Positions 13,495 through 22,641 of a stretch of 64,000 bases of DNA are shown one piece after another. The position numbers and the translations under genes were made by a program. Source of the stretch: CAJJDF01 sp965655625. GTDB lineage: Bacteria; Bacteroidota; Bacteroidia; Flavobacteriales_D; CAJJDF01. Within the stretch, counting starts at the first letter, position 1, and the number at the start of each line of letters is the position of its first letter. A model generated the notes under the pieces. That model was not told where the DNA came from. It saw only the letters and a program-made list of their open reading frames with translations, and did not search any database. The stretch is taken from positions 26,656-90,655 of the forward strand of contig CBFHHA010000005.1 of the NCBI GenBank assembly GCA_965655625.1, in the 5' to 3' direction.

Positions 13495-16400
13495 TTATGG
13501 ACATCCACCCTTTTCAATCTTTCCTGGAGTTCTGGGGCATCTATCAGTAAAGTCAGACACTCCATCTTTATCTGCATCCGGAAGGAAGTTTGGAATAGCG
13601 TATTGGTAGAAGTCTACCGGAATTACACCTGGTCTTCTTGTTTGACCCACAGTGTAAATATCACGTTGAACCATTTCTCTGAAATTCTCGTTCTCTACTG
13701 CCAACTGCTGGAATTTCTTGGCAAGTGCATCGTATCCTTCTGGGTTAAAATTAGCCAAAGCAAACGAGTTATCGCCTGTTCCTTGTTCAAGTGCAACAAA
13801 ATGACTCATAAAGCCCCCAATTTCTTGGAACATTTCGGCAATATACTTCCCGTTTTGACGAGCAAAATAATCAATGTTTTCGCTGTAGTACTCTGCCAAT
13901 TCTTTTGATCGCTCGAATCCTTTAGCAGAATCTTTTGCCCTGAAATACATCAGAGCGGTGTAATTCAATAATTCATCGATCTTACAACTTTNNNNNNNNN
14001 NNNNNNNNNNNNNNNNNNNNNNNNNNNNNNNNNNNNNNNNNNNNNNNNNNNNNNNNNNNNNNNNNNNNNNNNNNNNNNNNNNNNNNNNTCCACTCCATTC
14101 ACGTCCACTTCTTCACCCATCAGCAACGAATACATTTTTTCTTGATTGTGTCCTGGATTTACAATAGGAACAAACTTAGCTGTCATTCCTTCATTTTGTA
14201 AATATTTGCTCAAACCTCTGTTTCCTCCTTGGATAGCTGTGGATGTAAAACACAATGGTCTATCCCATTTGTAAGCTGCCAAAATATCGACAAGTGCCAA
14301 ATCTGCTTTAGTAATATACCCGCCAGACAAGGTCCACTCGATTCTATCTACCATACTATTTCTCTGGTCTTCTCTCACCAATCCACTGGCAATAGCAGCC
14401 TCTTTGTCTACATCTATGTATAGTTTATTAAAAGGAACTCTTCCGTAACCAAATTGTGCATCTCTTGGGTTTTGGTCTCTCCCATTCTTCATGTATTCTA
14501 TAAATTCTCTGGCCGATATAGCTTGATTATTTGGACTAATCACAACAATATCTCTTGTACCCGCTCTATACTCTGGCTCATCCAACAAAGATTCTACCGC
14601 TTCCGCTTTGTAAGTCTTTCGTTTTAATTGATTGTAATGCCAATCGGAACTTAATAAACTATAGTTCATTACTTTCATATCCGTTCTAATTCCTTCTACC
14701 TCTTGGGCATACCAAAGAGGGAAAGTATCGTTATCTCCAAAACAAAATAAAACGGCATTCGCATCGCAACTGTTCAGGTAGTTTTTGGCAATTTCTCTTG
14801 CAAAGTATCGATCACTTCTGTCGTGATCATCCCAGTTTTGCACTCCCATAATTACGGGAGCAGACAAAGCAATTATAGTTGCCATATAGGCAAGTGCTGT
14901 TTTGCTTTTCATTGATTTGTGTAAGAACATTGGAACTACAATCATTCCTATTCCTACAACCGCCATGAAAAGGATGGAATAAGAAAACTCATGCGTTCCT
15001 CCTGAAATAGTCTCTACCAAGAAAAATAAAACTCCTGAACCCAGAGCGATTAACACTCCATTTCTAAACTGCTTCATGTCGGTTGTCATAGCCCATTTGT
15101 AGATGGCAATAACACTAAATCCTATCCAAATTGCGTAAGCATAGAAAGAAGCTGCCACGGCATAATCTCTCTCTCTGGGCTCGTAAGGTCTTGGATTCAA
15201 GTAAATCATAATGGCAAGTCCTGTAAAGAAGAACAGTAAAAATATGGAGAAAGCATCTTTTGGAGCTTTCACTATCATAAACACTAAACCAATAAGTCCT
15301 AATAGTAAAGGCAAATAATAATAGGTATTGTATGCCTCGAATTGTTGCATTGTTCTAGGAAGATCGTTTTGCGTACCTACTCTTTCTTTGTCAATAAAAT
15401 TGATTCCCGAAAGCCAATTCCCTCTCGTTAGTGCACCTTTGTAAATCATTCCATCTCCTCCATAATATTCATTGTGTCCTTGAATATCATTTTGTCTACC
15501 TGCAAAGTTCCACATGAAATAACGAAAATACATCCATCCCATTTGGTAGTTTTTAAAATACCTAAAGTTTTCAGCACCTGTTGGAATATACATATCTCTG
15601 TAACCAGTTCCTTCTTTTATTTTAGGTTCTTTTGCTCTCACAGATCTATTTCCTTTGTAGTTCGACCAATTCATGTATCCTTGAATTTTGTCTTTACGCG
15701 TATCAAACATCCTTGGAAAAACAGTATACTGATTGTCGTTACCTGGAGGGTATTTTTGTTCAAATTTGTTGCCAATCACAATATATTCTTGTTCTATTTT
15801 TGCCCCTTGTACATTCACAGACTCTAGAAACTCATTCGCTTCAAATTCGGTTTGAAAAGAATACTTTTTCCCTTTAACGCTTGTTGTGTAGCCTTTGAAA
15901 TATTTTTTTCCAATGACTTCGCCCGTATTTCCTTTCTGAGGTGAATTCCAATACGAACCATAAAGTAAAGGCCAGTCTCCGTACTGCTCTCTCCCAAAAT
16001 AGGACATCAAAGCAGGAATAGTCTCTGGATTATTCTCATCCAATGGAGGGTTGGAATTTGACCTAACAACAATCATGGCGAATGTTGAAAATCCAATAAT
16101 CAGCATGGTGAGCGATACGGTAATTGTGTGGAACAATCTTTTTCCATTTTTGTGGAAGAAATACATGCCAGCACCTAACACGCCAGCAAGTAAGAAAAAG
16201 AAAATAAATGCTCCCGAATTGAACCCCATACCTACTGAGCTGGACGCTCTTTCAAAAGAATCTGCAACCGAGAGAATAGTGGGAATAAAAATGGAATTCA
16301 AAAACCCTAAAATAACGATTGAAATCACTCCTGTTAAGAAGAATCCTTTAATTGAGAATTCATATTTTTTGAAGTAATAAACAAACCCTGCTGCAGGAAT

Positions 16401-16985
16401 TACAAGCAAGTTTAGCATGTGAACCCCTATGGAAATACCGACCAAAAAGAAAATTAAAACTATCCATCTATCTGAAGAGACTTTTTTTGAATTCTCTTCC
16501 CACTTTAATATGCACCAAAAAGTAATGGCAGTAAAAAAGGAGGACATGGCATACACTTCTCCCTCTTCAGCAGAAAACCAAAAAGTATCACTAAACATGT
16601 AAGCAAAACCGCCAACAAGTCCGGCACCCATTATTGCTATGACAGAACCTTTCGATAACTCTTCTTCCTCTCTCAGCAATAGTTTTTTTGCCAAATGTGT
16701 TATCGTCCAAAACAAAAACAAAATAGTTAGCGCGCTTGAAAGTGCAGATAACACATTCACCATATAAGCTGCATTAGCAGGCCCGGTAAATGCCGAAATC
16801 AACCTTCCTAGCATCATAAAAGTGGGGGCCCCTGGCGGGTGACCTACTTCCAATCTATTGGATATTGAAATGTATTCACCACAATCCCAAAGACTGGTGG
16901 AAGGCTCTACTGTGCTTACAAAAACAACAGAAGCTACCAATAAAACCAATGCACCTACTAGGTTGTTTGTCTTTTTAAAATTCAT
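13495..16985 (-). CDS. DUF2723 multi-spanning membrane protein, interrupted by an assembly gap
   Basis: Read leftward from the ATG at 16985. The N-terminal part (LWDCGEYISISNRLEVGHPP, many helices to about residue 290, then a large extracytoplasmic part and further helices around 560-720) is DUF2723, a Bacteroidota family related to eukaryotic TMEM260 and to C-type glycosyltransferases, thought to work on lipid-linked or protein-linked sugars. A 97-N gap (13992-14088) interrupts it. Past the gap the open frame (KIDELLNYTALMYFRAKDSA..) differs from the frame before it, so I treat both as one gene and the gap length as an estimate. The C-terminal part is helical and ends in a thrombospondin type-3-like DADKDGVSDFTDRCP. 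Total about 1160 residues plus gap error. Confidence 0.75.
13992..14088. other. assembly gap
   Basis: 97 consecutive N bases inside the DUF2723 gene. Reading frames on the two sides are offset by one, so the true gap size is not 97 nt, or an error lies beside it. Confidence 0.99.
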
Positions 16986-17005
16986 ATAATTGATTTTTTG
17001 TTGAG

Positions 17006-17013
17006 CAAATATA
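17006..17013 (-). promoter_or_regulatory. -7 box of the DUF2723 gene
   Basis: On the minus strand this is TATATTTG, an exact TAnnTTTG match, 20 bp before the ATG at 16985. No clear TTG at -33. Confidence 0.4.
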
Positions 17014-17100
17014 AAGAATAAATCACGTGATTTTAGGTACTTCGGATATAAAATATGTTAATGGAAATCGCCACCTACTTTTTAATTGAGTTCAAATAGT

Positions 17101-17108
17101 TATATTTG
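17101..17108 (+). promoter_or_regulatory. -7 box of the methyltransferase gene
   Basis: TATATTTG matches TAnnTTTG exactly and lies 28 bp before the ATG at 17137. It argues that translation starts there and not at a TTG at 17086, which would be upstream of the transcript start. Confidence 0.45.
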
Positions 17109-17136
17109 CGAGATTTTAAATGAATACACAACAAAT

Positions 17137-17898
17137 ATGTCAAATCATACTGCAGAAAGAGTTTCGGTAAACGAGATAAATAATTATGTACTCCAACGAA
17201 GTATAAAAGCCTATCTAGAAGCAAAATCTCTGGTAAAAGGAAAAACCTTAGAAATAGGAACCGGATCTGGTTATGGAATTGAAATAATCTCACCAGTTGT
17301 GGACAAATTAACCACAGTTGATCAGTTTATTTGCGACATTGATTTTAGTCATTTCAATAATGTTGAGTTCATTAAAATGACGGTGCCAAAACTAAATTTT
17401 CCTGATGAATCTTTTGATGCTGTATTTTCTTTTCAAGTAATTGAACACATCGAAGATGACAAAGAGTTTTTGAGCGAAATAAGTCGTGTACTGAAACCAG
17501 GTGGTGTTTTTATTTGTACTACTCCCAACATAAAAACCTCCTTGAGCAGAAACCCATGGCATGTGAGAGAATATACAAGTGAAGAATTAAATCATCTAAT
17601 GTTAAATTATTTCTCCAGTGTTGATACAAAAGGGGTGTTTTGCGGTGAGAAAGCATTTGAATATTACCTGGAAAACAAAAAAAATGTAAATCGCATAATG
17701 CGATTCGATATTTTTAATTTGCAATACCGATTGCCAAGAAAATCTTTGCAATGGATTTTCGATTTTCTTAACGACAGAAATAGAAAAAAAATGCACAAAG
17801 AAAATAATTCTATTTCAGCAAATATGACCCCAGAGGATTATTTCTTAAAAGAAGTGGCAGACGATTGCATTGATTTGTTTTATGTTGGAACCAAATAA
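17137..17898 (+). CDS. class I SAM-dependent methyltransferase
   Basis: 253 residues. The SAM-binding motif I is GKTLEIGTGSGYGIEII (about 36-52), followed by an acidic residue at the end of strand 2 (LTTVDQF) and the motif DAVFSFQVIEHIEDDKEFLS then LKPGGVFICTTPN, all typical of Methyltransf_11/ubiE-like enzymes. The C-terminal 80 residues are charged and not family-specific; the substrate is unknown. The start at 17137 is chosen because the -7 box lies just upstream. It is followed after 9 bp by a UbiA-like membrane protein; a methyltransferase next to a prenyltransferase-like protein hints at lipid or quinone modification, which is inference. Confidence 0.85.
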   Translation: MSNHTAERVSVNEINNYVLQRSIKAYLEAKSLVKGKTLEIGTGSGYGIEIISPVVDKLTTVDQFICDIDFSHFNNVEFIKMTVPKLNFPDESFDAVFSFQVIEHIEDDKEFLSEISRVLKPGGVFICTTPNIKTSLSRNPWHVREYTSEELNHLMLNYFSSVDTKGVFCGEKAFEYYLENKKNVNRIMRFDIFNLQYRLPRKSLQWIFDFLNDRNRKKMHKENNSISANMTPEDYFLKEVADDCIDLFYVGTK

Positions 17899-17907
17899 GC
17901 TACGGTA

Positions 17908-18708
17908 TTGCTCCGTGTAACTCTCTCTTTTCTTGTTTTTTCCAATGTGTGGGTTTCTTTGGGAGCAAGTTGCCTCACCCTGCTCACATTCAAGCTTTTT
18001 GAAATCAAGCCGGATTTCAACTTTCTGTTTTTCGTCTTTTTTTCTACGTTGTTCTCGTACAACTTTCAGCGTATTTCCCGTCTTTCCGCGCTGCAAGAAC
18101 TTGCTCCTTCGCTTTGGATAAATTCTCACGTCAGAGAATCAAAAACAATCCTGATTCTTTCCGCTTTCGGAGCTTTGTATTTCAATCCGATAGTTGAACA
18201 CCCCTATTCTCTTGTTCCTTTATCTTTATTGGCAATTATTTCATTTGCCTATTCGTACAAAAAACTGCGGAACATCCCCTTTCTTAAAATCTTTTTGATT
18301 GCCGGGAGCTGGAGCGTTTTGTGCGGACTTATGCCCTATCATTTCAGTCCATCGTGGCAAAAATTGGGTTTTATTCAAAGTTTTTCCTGGCTATTTTTTT
18401 ACATCCTTGCCATCACTATTCCTTTTGACATAAGAGACTTACCGATTGACAAATCCTCAACCAAAACATTTCCTCAGTTGTTGGGAATCAGAGTAAGTAA
18501 ATGGATGGCACTACTTTTTCTTTTAGTCTCATTCATTTGCCTTGCTACATTTGTCTCACTACTCACATTGAGCCTTTTTTTGGTCAGTTTTATTTTGGCC
18601 GGAGTGCTCATCGTTTCTTCCTCAACCACCAAAAAACCGCTTTATTTTGGATTGTTGGTAGATGGCCACATAATTCTTCAATTTCTGATGGTTTATTTTC
18701 TCGGTTAG
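17908..18708 (+). CDS. UbiA-like membrane protein with a missing first Asp motif
   Basis: 266 residues, starting at a TTG 9 bp after the methyltransferase; no ATG occurs before residue 190 or so. Seven to nine hydrophobic helices cover nearly all of the protein. The segment TIPFDIRDLPIDKSSTKTFP (about 171-190) resembles the second Asp-rich motif (DxxxD) of UbiA prenyltransferases. The first motif, normally NDxxDxxxD near residue 55, is replaced by NFQRISRL, without aspartates. UbiA enzymes attach prenyl chains to aromatic acceptors in the membrane using Mg2+ held by both motifs, so activity is doubtful. Such divergent UbiA-like proteins are common in Bacteroidota. Confidence 0.65.
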   Translation: MLRVTLSFLVFSNVWVSLGASCLTLLTFKLFEIKPDFNFLFFVFFSTLFSYNFQRISRLSALQELAPSLWINSHVRESKTILILSAFGALYFNPIVEHPYSLVPLSLLAIISFAYSYKKLRNIPFLKIFLIAGSWSVLCGLMPYHFSPSWQKLGFIQSFSWLFFYILAITIPFDIRDLPIDKSSTKTFPQLLGIRVSKWMALLFLLVSFICLATFVSLLTLSLFLVSFILAGVLIVSSSTTKKPLYFGLLVDGHIILQFLMVYFLG

Positions 18709-18748
18709 AATGAAATAGTTAAATTTAGCCCCTATTCAATTCACATTT

Positions 18749-20455
18749 ATGAAAAAATCAGCCTTATTCTTGATGAGCATTTTAACAGGATTTTCTTCCT
18801 GGTCACAAGAAGAAAACTCAAAAGATATTGGTCAAATTCACGGAAACGTGCAAACCGATGTGCAATATTACAATGAGGATTCGCTGATTGGTGCACCAAT
18901 TGTACCAGAAAAAACATTAATGAATGGGTTTGCAAACATTAATTACACGAGAGGGAATTTTGCTGCTGGTATAAGGTATGAATCATACTTAAACGCCCTC
19001 CAAGGATTTCCAACAGGATACAGAGGTTCTGGTATCACATACAAATACGCTACCTACACAATGGATAACCTAGAAGTTACTGCTGGAAACTATTACGAGC
19101 AATTTGGTAGCGGAATGATTTTTAGAGCTTACGAAGAAAGGCAACTTGGGTACGACAATGCCATGGATGGTTTCAGATTGAAATACAAACCTTATCGTGG
19201 AGTTTACCTAAAAGGTATTTACGGAAAACAACGGATATTCTTTACCACAGGAGCAGGAATAGTAAGAGGAGTAGATGGAGAAGTGGTCATCAATGAACTG
19301 TCAGACTCTCTTGAAATGAATATGAAAACAAGGATTGTCTTGGGAGGAAGTTTTGTGAGCAAGTACCAAGAAGACGACAATCAAGCTTTCATTCTTCCTG
19401 AAAACGTAGGCGCTTTTGCTGGTAGATTAAATTTATACCGCGGAGGATTTTCATTGGCAACAGAATACGTTGAGAAGATCAATGACCCTTCGGCAGACAA
19501 CAATTTTATTTATAAAAAAGGGCAAGCATTACTCATAAATACAGCCTATTCTCAGCGTGGATTTGGAGCTTCATTCAGTGCCAAAAAAATTGACAACATG
19601 AGCTTTCGGTCTGATAGAAATGAAGGACAGACCAATTTATTTATGAATTATCTTCCTTCTACCTCCAAGCAACACACTTATAATTTGCCGGCAACTTTAT
19701 ATCCCTACGCGGTTCAACCCAACGGAGAAATTGCTCTTGAAGGAGATGTTTCGTACAAATTGGCAAGAAAAAGAAAGAAGAAAATACAAATGGGAGGAAC
19801 AGACGAGTACAAGAAGCCGTTTAATTTAAGAAAATACGCCACCGAAATTTCTGTAAATTGGTCTGCGGCATTTGCTCCAGACACCACAAATATCCGAAAC
19901 GACTCTTTGAGACAAGGATACACAACCAAATTTTTTACACCGAGTAACCGAGTGTATTTTAGCGACTTTAATGTAGAGGTTAAAAGAAAACTAACAAAAG
20001 ACTTAAAGTTTGTTTACTCCTTCTTCAATATGAGATACGACAAAGACATCATAGAAGGTAAAACAGGAACAGGTGTTGTCAATGCTCGAATTCATGTTTT
20101 GGATGTAACCTACAACATCAATGATGAAAATACCATCCGGGTAGAAGCTCAACATTTGGGTGTAAATAAGAAAAGTAACTTTTACGAAGACCAAGGAAAC
20201 TGGGCAACAGCGCTAGTAGAATATACGATTTCTCCAAGTTGGTTTTTTGCGGTATTGGATCAATTTAATTATGGCAACAAAGAATCAGAAAAACGAATCC
20301 ATTATCTCTTTGGTTCGGTAGGATACATTCACAATGCGAATAGATTTTCAATTAGCTACGGGAGACAAAGAGCCGGAATTTTCTGTGTGGGAGGAGTTTG
20401 TCGAGTTGTACCAGCTTCTAATGGATTGACGTTTTCGATGACCAGTACTTTCTAA
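18749..20455 (+). CDS. DUF6029 outer-membrane protein
   Basis: 568 residues with a signal peptide (MKKSALFLMSILTGFSSWSQ, cleavage after this). The body is a chain of alternating strands rich in Tyr and Gly, including the family-typical QIHGNVQTDVQYY start and GNYYEQFGSGMIFRAYEERQ then LGYDNAMDGFR. This matches DUF6029, a Bacteroidota family of predicted large outer-membrane barrels. It ends with a Phe (FSMTSTF), consistent with BAM insertion. Function unknown. It is followed after 40 bp by the Omp28 lipoprotein gene, and the pair is often co-located in this phylum, which fits a shared outer-membrane or secretion role (inference). Confidence 0.8.
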   Translation: MKKSALFLMSILTGFSSWSQEENSKDIGQIHGNVQTDVQYYNEDSLIGAPIVPEKTLMNGFANINYTRGNFAAGIRYESYLNALQGFPTGYRGSGITYKYATYTMDNLEVTAGNYYEQFGSGMIFRAYEERQLGYDNAMDGFRLKYKPYRGVYLKGIYGKQRIFFTTGAGIVRGVDGEVVINELSDSLEMNMKTRIVLGGSFVSKYQEDDNQAFILPENVGAFAGRLNLYRGGFSLATEYVEKINDPSADNNFIYKKGQALLINTAYSQRGFGASFSAKKIDNMSFRSDRNEGQTNLFMNYLPSTSKQHTYNLPATLYPYAVQPNGEIALEGDVSYKLARKRKKKIQMGGTDEYKKPFNLRKYATEISVNWSAAFAPDTTNIRNDSLRQGYTTKFFTPSNRVYFSDFNVEVKRKLTKDLKFVYSFFNMRYDKDIIEGKTGTGVVNARIHVLDVTYNINDENTIRVEAQHLGVNKKSNFYEDQGNWATALVEYTISPSWFFAVLDQFNYGNKESEKRIHYLFGSVGYIHNANRFSISYGRQRAGIFCVGGVCRVVPASNGLTFSMTSTF

Positions 20456-20495
20456 TTCATTTTTTTGTATTTTTAATAACGCCAAGATTTATATC

Positions 20496-21395
20496 ATGAA
20501 AAATTTTACCCTAATACTATTCATTCTTGCTCTAGTAGGATGTGACAAAGTAGAAGACCCACGACCCGTTGTACAAGGTAATGCAGATGGAATTTGTCCG
20601 GTTCCTACTTTTGCTCCAAACTCAGAGACAACAAGGGGCATACTGATTGAAGATTTTACAGGTCACTATTGTAACAATTGTCCGGGAATTGCTCATTCTA
20701 TTGACACGATAAAATCAAATATTGGAAAACAAATAATTCCGATTGGCTTGCATGTAACCGATCAATTTGCGGCACCTGTATCCGCTAAAGCCCCCAAGTT
20801 TCAGACCGACTTTAGAACGGATGGAGGATTAGATATTTACAATGATTTAATTCCTGGCGCAGGATTACCAGCCGTTGTCTTAAATAGAAAAGATGGATTT
20901 ACTTTGACTCCAGGAAGATTGAACATTTACAACTCGAACCTCTCTTCAGATATTCGCTCTTTTTTAAGCAACACACCTAAAATCAGGCTCCAAACAAACT
21001 CTACATTTGATCCTTCTACAAACAGAGTTTGTGCTTATGCTGAAGTAGAAATACTTAATCCTTTAGCAAACGATCACAGCATTGTGTTTTATTTGTTAGA
21101 AGATAGCATTGTAGACTGGCAATTGTATAACGGAAACGGAGGAAATCCAGTGTATGGCGGAGCGGGAGAAATCCCTAATTACGTTCACAAGCATGTTTTG
21201 AGAAAATGCATGAATGGCTGGGAAGGAACAAAAATAATAACGGGCGGTTCGGTTTCTGTTGGCGACAAAATTATTGAAGGGTCTACTTTTGTGGTTACCG
21301 ATGGAACCTGGAGAACCAATCACCTAGAAATTGTGGCTTTTGTTTATAACAATGTCACAAACGAAGTGATTCAGGCCTATTCTGAAAAGCTCTAA
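20496..21395 (+). CDS. Omp28-family outer-membrane lipoprotein
   Basis: 299 residues. A lipoprotein signal peptide ends in the lipobox LALVGC (Cys16), so the protein is probably anchored in the outer membrane. The segment GILIEDFTGHYCNNCPG (about 48-64) holds a thioredoxin-like CxxC (Cys59, Cys62), the standard start of the Omp28 domain; the rest is beta-rich. Omp28 was first seen as a surface antigen in Porphyromonas; a redox or adhesion role has been proposed but not established for this protein. It ends 2 bp from the convergent S66 peptidase stop. Confidence 0.85.
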   Translation: MKNFTLILFILALVGCDKVEDPRPVVQGNADGICPVPTFAPNSETTRGILIEDFTGHYCNNCPGIAHSIDTIKSNIGKQIIPIGLHVTDQFAAPVSAKAPKFQTDFRTDGGLDIYNDLIPGAGLPAVVLNRKDGFTLTPGRLNIYNSNLSSDIRSFLSNTPKIRLQTNSTFDPSTNRVCAYAEVEILNPLANDHSIVFYLLEDSIVDWQLYNGNGGNPVYGGAGEIPNYVHKHVLRKCMNGWEGTKIITGGSVSVGDKIIEGSTFVVTDGTWRTNHLEIVAFVYNNVTNEVIQAYSEKL

Positions 21396-21397
21396 GC

Positions 21398-22213
21398 TCA
21401 CTTTCCTAATATGACTGCACGGTTGTCGGACACGTGACCAACGGGAATATTAAAGTAAATTGGGAAATTGTAATTTTTTGTACAATTCTCTATTATTTCA
21501 AGTACCGTGTACCCAAATCCATCCTCATTGATATTCGTAAATTGACCCACCAACAAGCCTTTAAGCTTTTTCAATTTACCTGCCTTGTTTAATGCATGCA
21601 TCATTCTATCAATGTTGTAAGCATATTCACCAATATCTTCAATTAGTAGTACTTTATTATCAGTGTTTAAATCAGAATTAGTCCCTAATAAGCTATACAT
21701 AATAGTTAGGTTCCCTCCTACAATTTCTTCATCTGAAAATGCCGAATCAAAGTGATATTGAGCATCAAACAAAGCTCGATGAAGCGAATTCATGACAAAT
21801 TCAGGAGTTGAATCGTAGCTATTTGGCATGGGAGCATGCAAAGAGGCAATACCCAATTTATTCAGCTCATTATGCAATACCGTTACATCGCTAAAGCCAA
21901 CTACCCATTTAGGATTTTTCTTGAATTTTGAAAAATCCAATTGGTCAATGATTCTTACCAAACCATAACCGCCTCTTGCGCAGAATATGGCTTTTATCTC
22001 CTTGTCATCCAAGGCTTCTTGCAAATCAGACAATCGCTCCTCGTCAGTTCCAGCCAACTTAAAATGGGAACTAAAAGCATGGTTTGAAAACCGTACTTTT
22101 AATCCCCAGTTAGTTAAAATTTCAGCTGATTTTTTGATGCGTTCCTCCTCCACTCTTCCCGAAGGAGAGAGAATTATTACAGAGTCACCTTGGGCTAAAG
22201 ATTGAGGTTTCAT
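21398..22213 (-). CDS. LD-carboxypeptidase, peptidase family S66
   Basis: 271 residues. It should cleave the L-D bond of peptidoglycan tetrapeptides (LdcA type) or similar substrates. The catalytic serine is Ser108 in VVGFSDVTVL, the glutamate lies in LIEDIGEYAYNIDRM (about 191-205), and the histidine is His260 in PVGHVSDN. The protein ends at AVILGK, about 20-30 residues earlier than most S66 enzymes, which carry one more strand there; the catalytic triad is nonetheless complete. No signal peptide, so probably cytoplasmic as for LdcA. Stop codons of this gene and the convergent Omp28 gene are 2 bp apart. Confidence 0.88.
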   Translation of the reverse strand: MKPQSLAQGDSVIILSPSGRVEEERIKKSAEILTNWGLKVRFSNHAFSSHFKLAGTDEERLSDLQEALDDKEIKAIFCARGGYGLVRIIDQLDFSKFKKNPKWVVGFSDVTVLHNELNKLGIASLHAPMPNSYDSTPEFVMNSLHRALFDAQYHFDSAFSDEEIVGGNLTIMYSLLGTNSDLNTDNKVLLIEDIGEYAYNIDRMMHALNKAGKLKKLKGLLVGQFTNINEDGFGYTVLEIIENCTKNYNFPIYFNIPVGHVSDNRAVILGK

Positions 22214-22255
22214 AAATTTAAATTAGGCTCTAATTTACGAAACTATTCAAAAACC

Positions 22256-22558
22256 TTAATCTTCGTCACTTAAGCCTTCTAAATCATCCGATAGGTCATC
22301 AGAGAAGTCTGAATCCAAATCCTCTTCGTCTTCATCTTCATCGATTTCAAAATCGTCCATTCTATCTTCTAGTTTCTGGCTTACCTTCACAAGATAGCAG
22401 GTATCTTCTGTTTTCAATTCAACAGCTTCTACTCTTTCACCCTTTGCATTAGTAAAAGTAATAATGTCTCTGTTGTTGTACCCGTTTGGATATTTTTCGA
22501 CCAATTTTTGAAGAATCTCTTCTGGTATTTTAATGTAATCTACAATTACTCTTTTCAT
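22256..22558 (-). CDS. small acidic-tailed protein of unknown function
   Basis: 100 residues. The first 68 residues look folded (VIVDYIKIPEEILQKLVEKY, then VEAVELKTEDTCYLVKVSQK), and the last 35 consist almost only of Asp, Glu, Ser and Leu. Acidic-tailed proteins of this size are common in Bacteroidota; I know no function. It lies 83 bp downstream of the deoxyhypusine-synthase-like gene on the same strand and may be the last gene of the polyamine operon. Confidence 0.65.
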   Translation of the reverse strand: MKRVIVDYIKIPEEILQKLVEKYPNGYNNRDIITFTNAKGERVEAVELKTEDTCYLVKVSQKLEDRMDDFEIDEDEDEEDLDSDFSDDLSDDLEGLSDED

Positions 22559-22641
22559 TGCTTCGAGAAGTTTGTTTTGGGTGTTTTTAAATTCTGGCTA
22601 ATATTAGTAAAAAATTCTATTTGAAAACTATTTTTCTGTCA

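Noticed and set aside
13992..14088. Low-complexity or repeat region
   Set aside because: These are N placeholders, not sequence.
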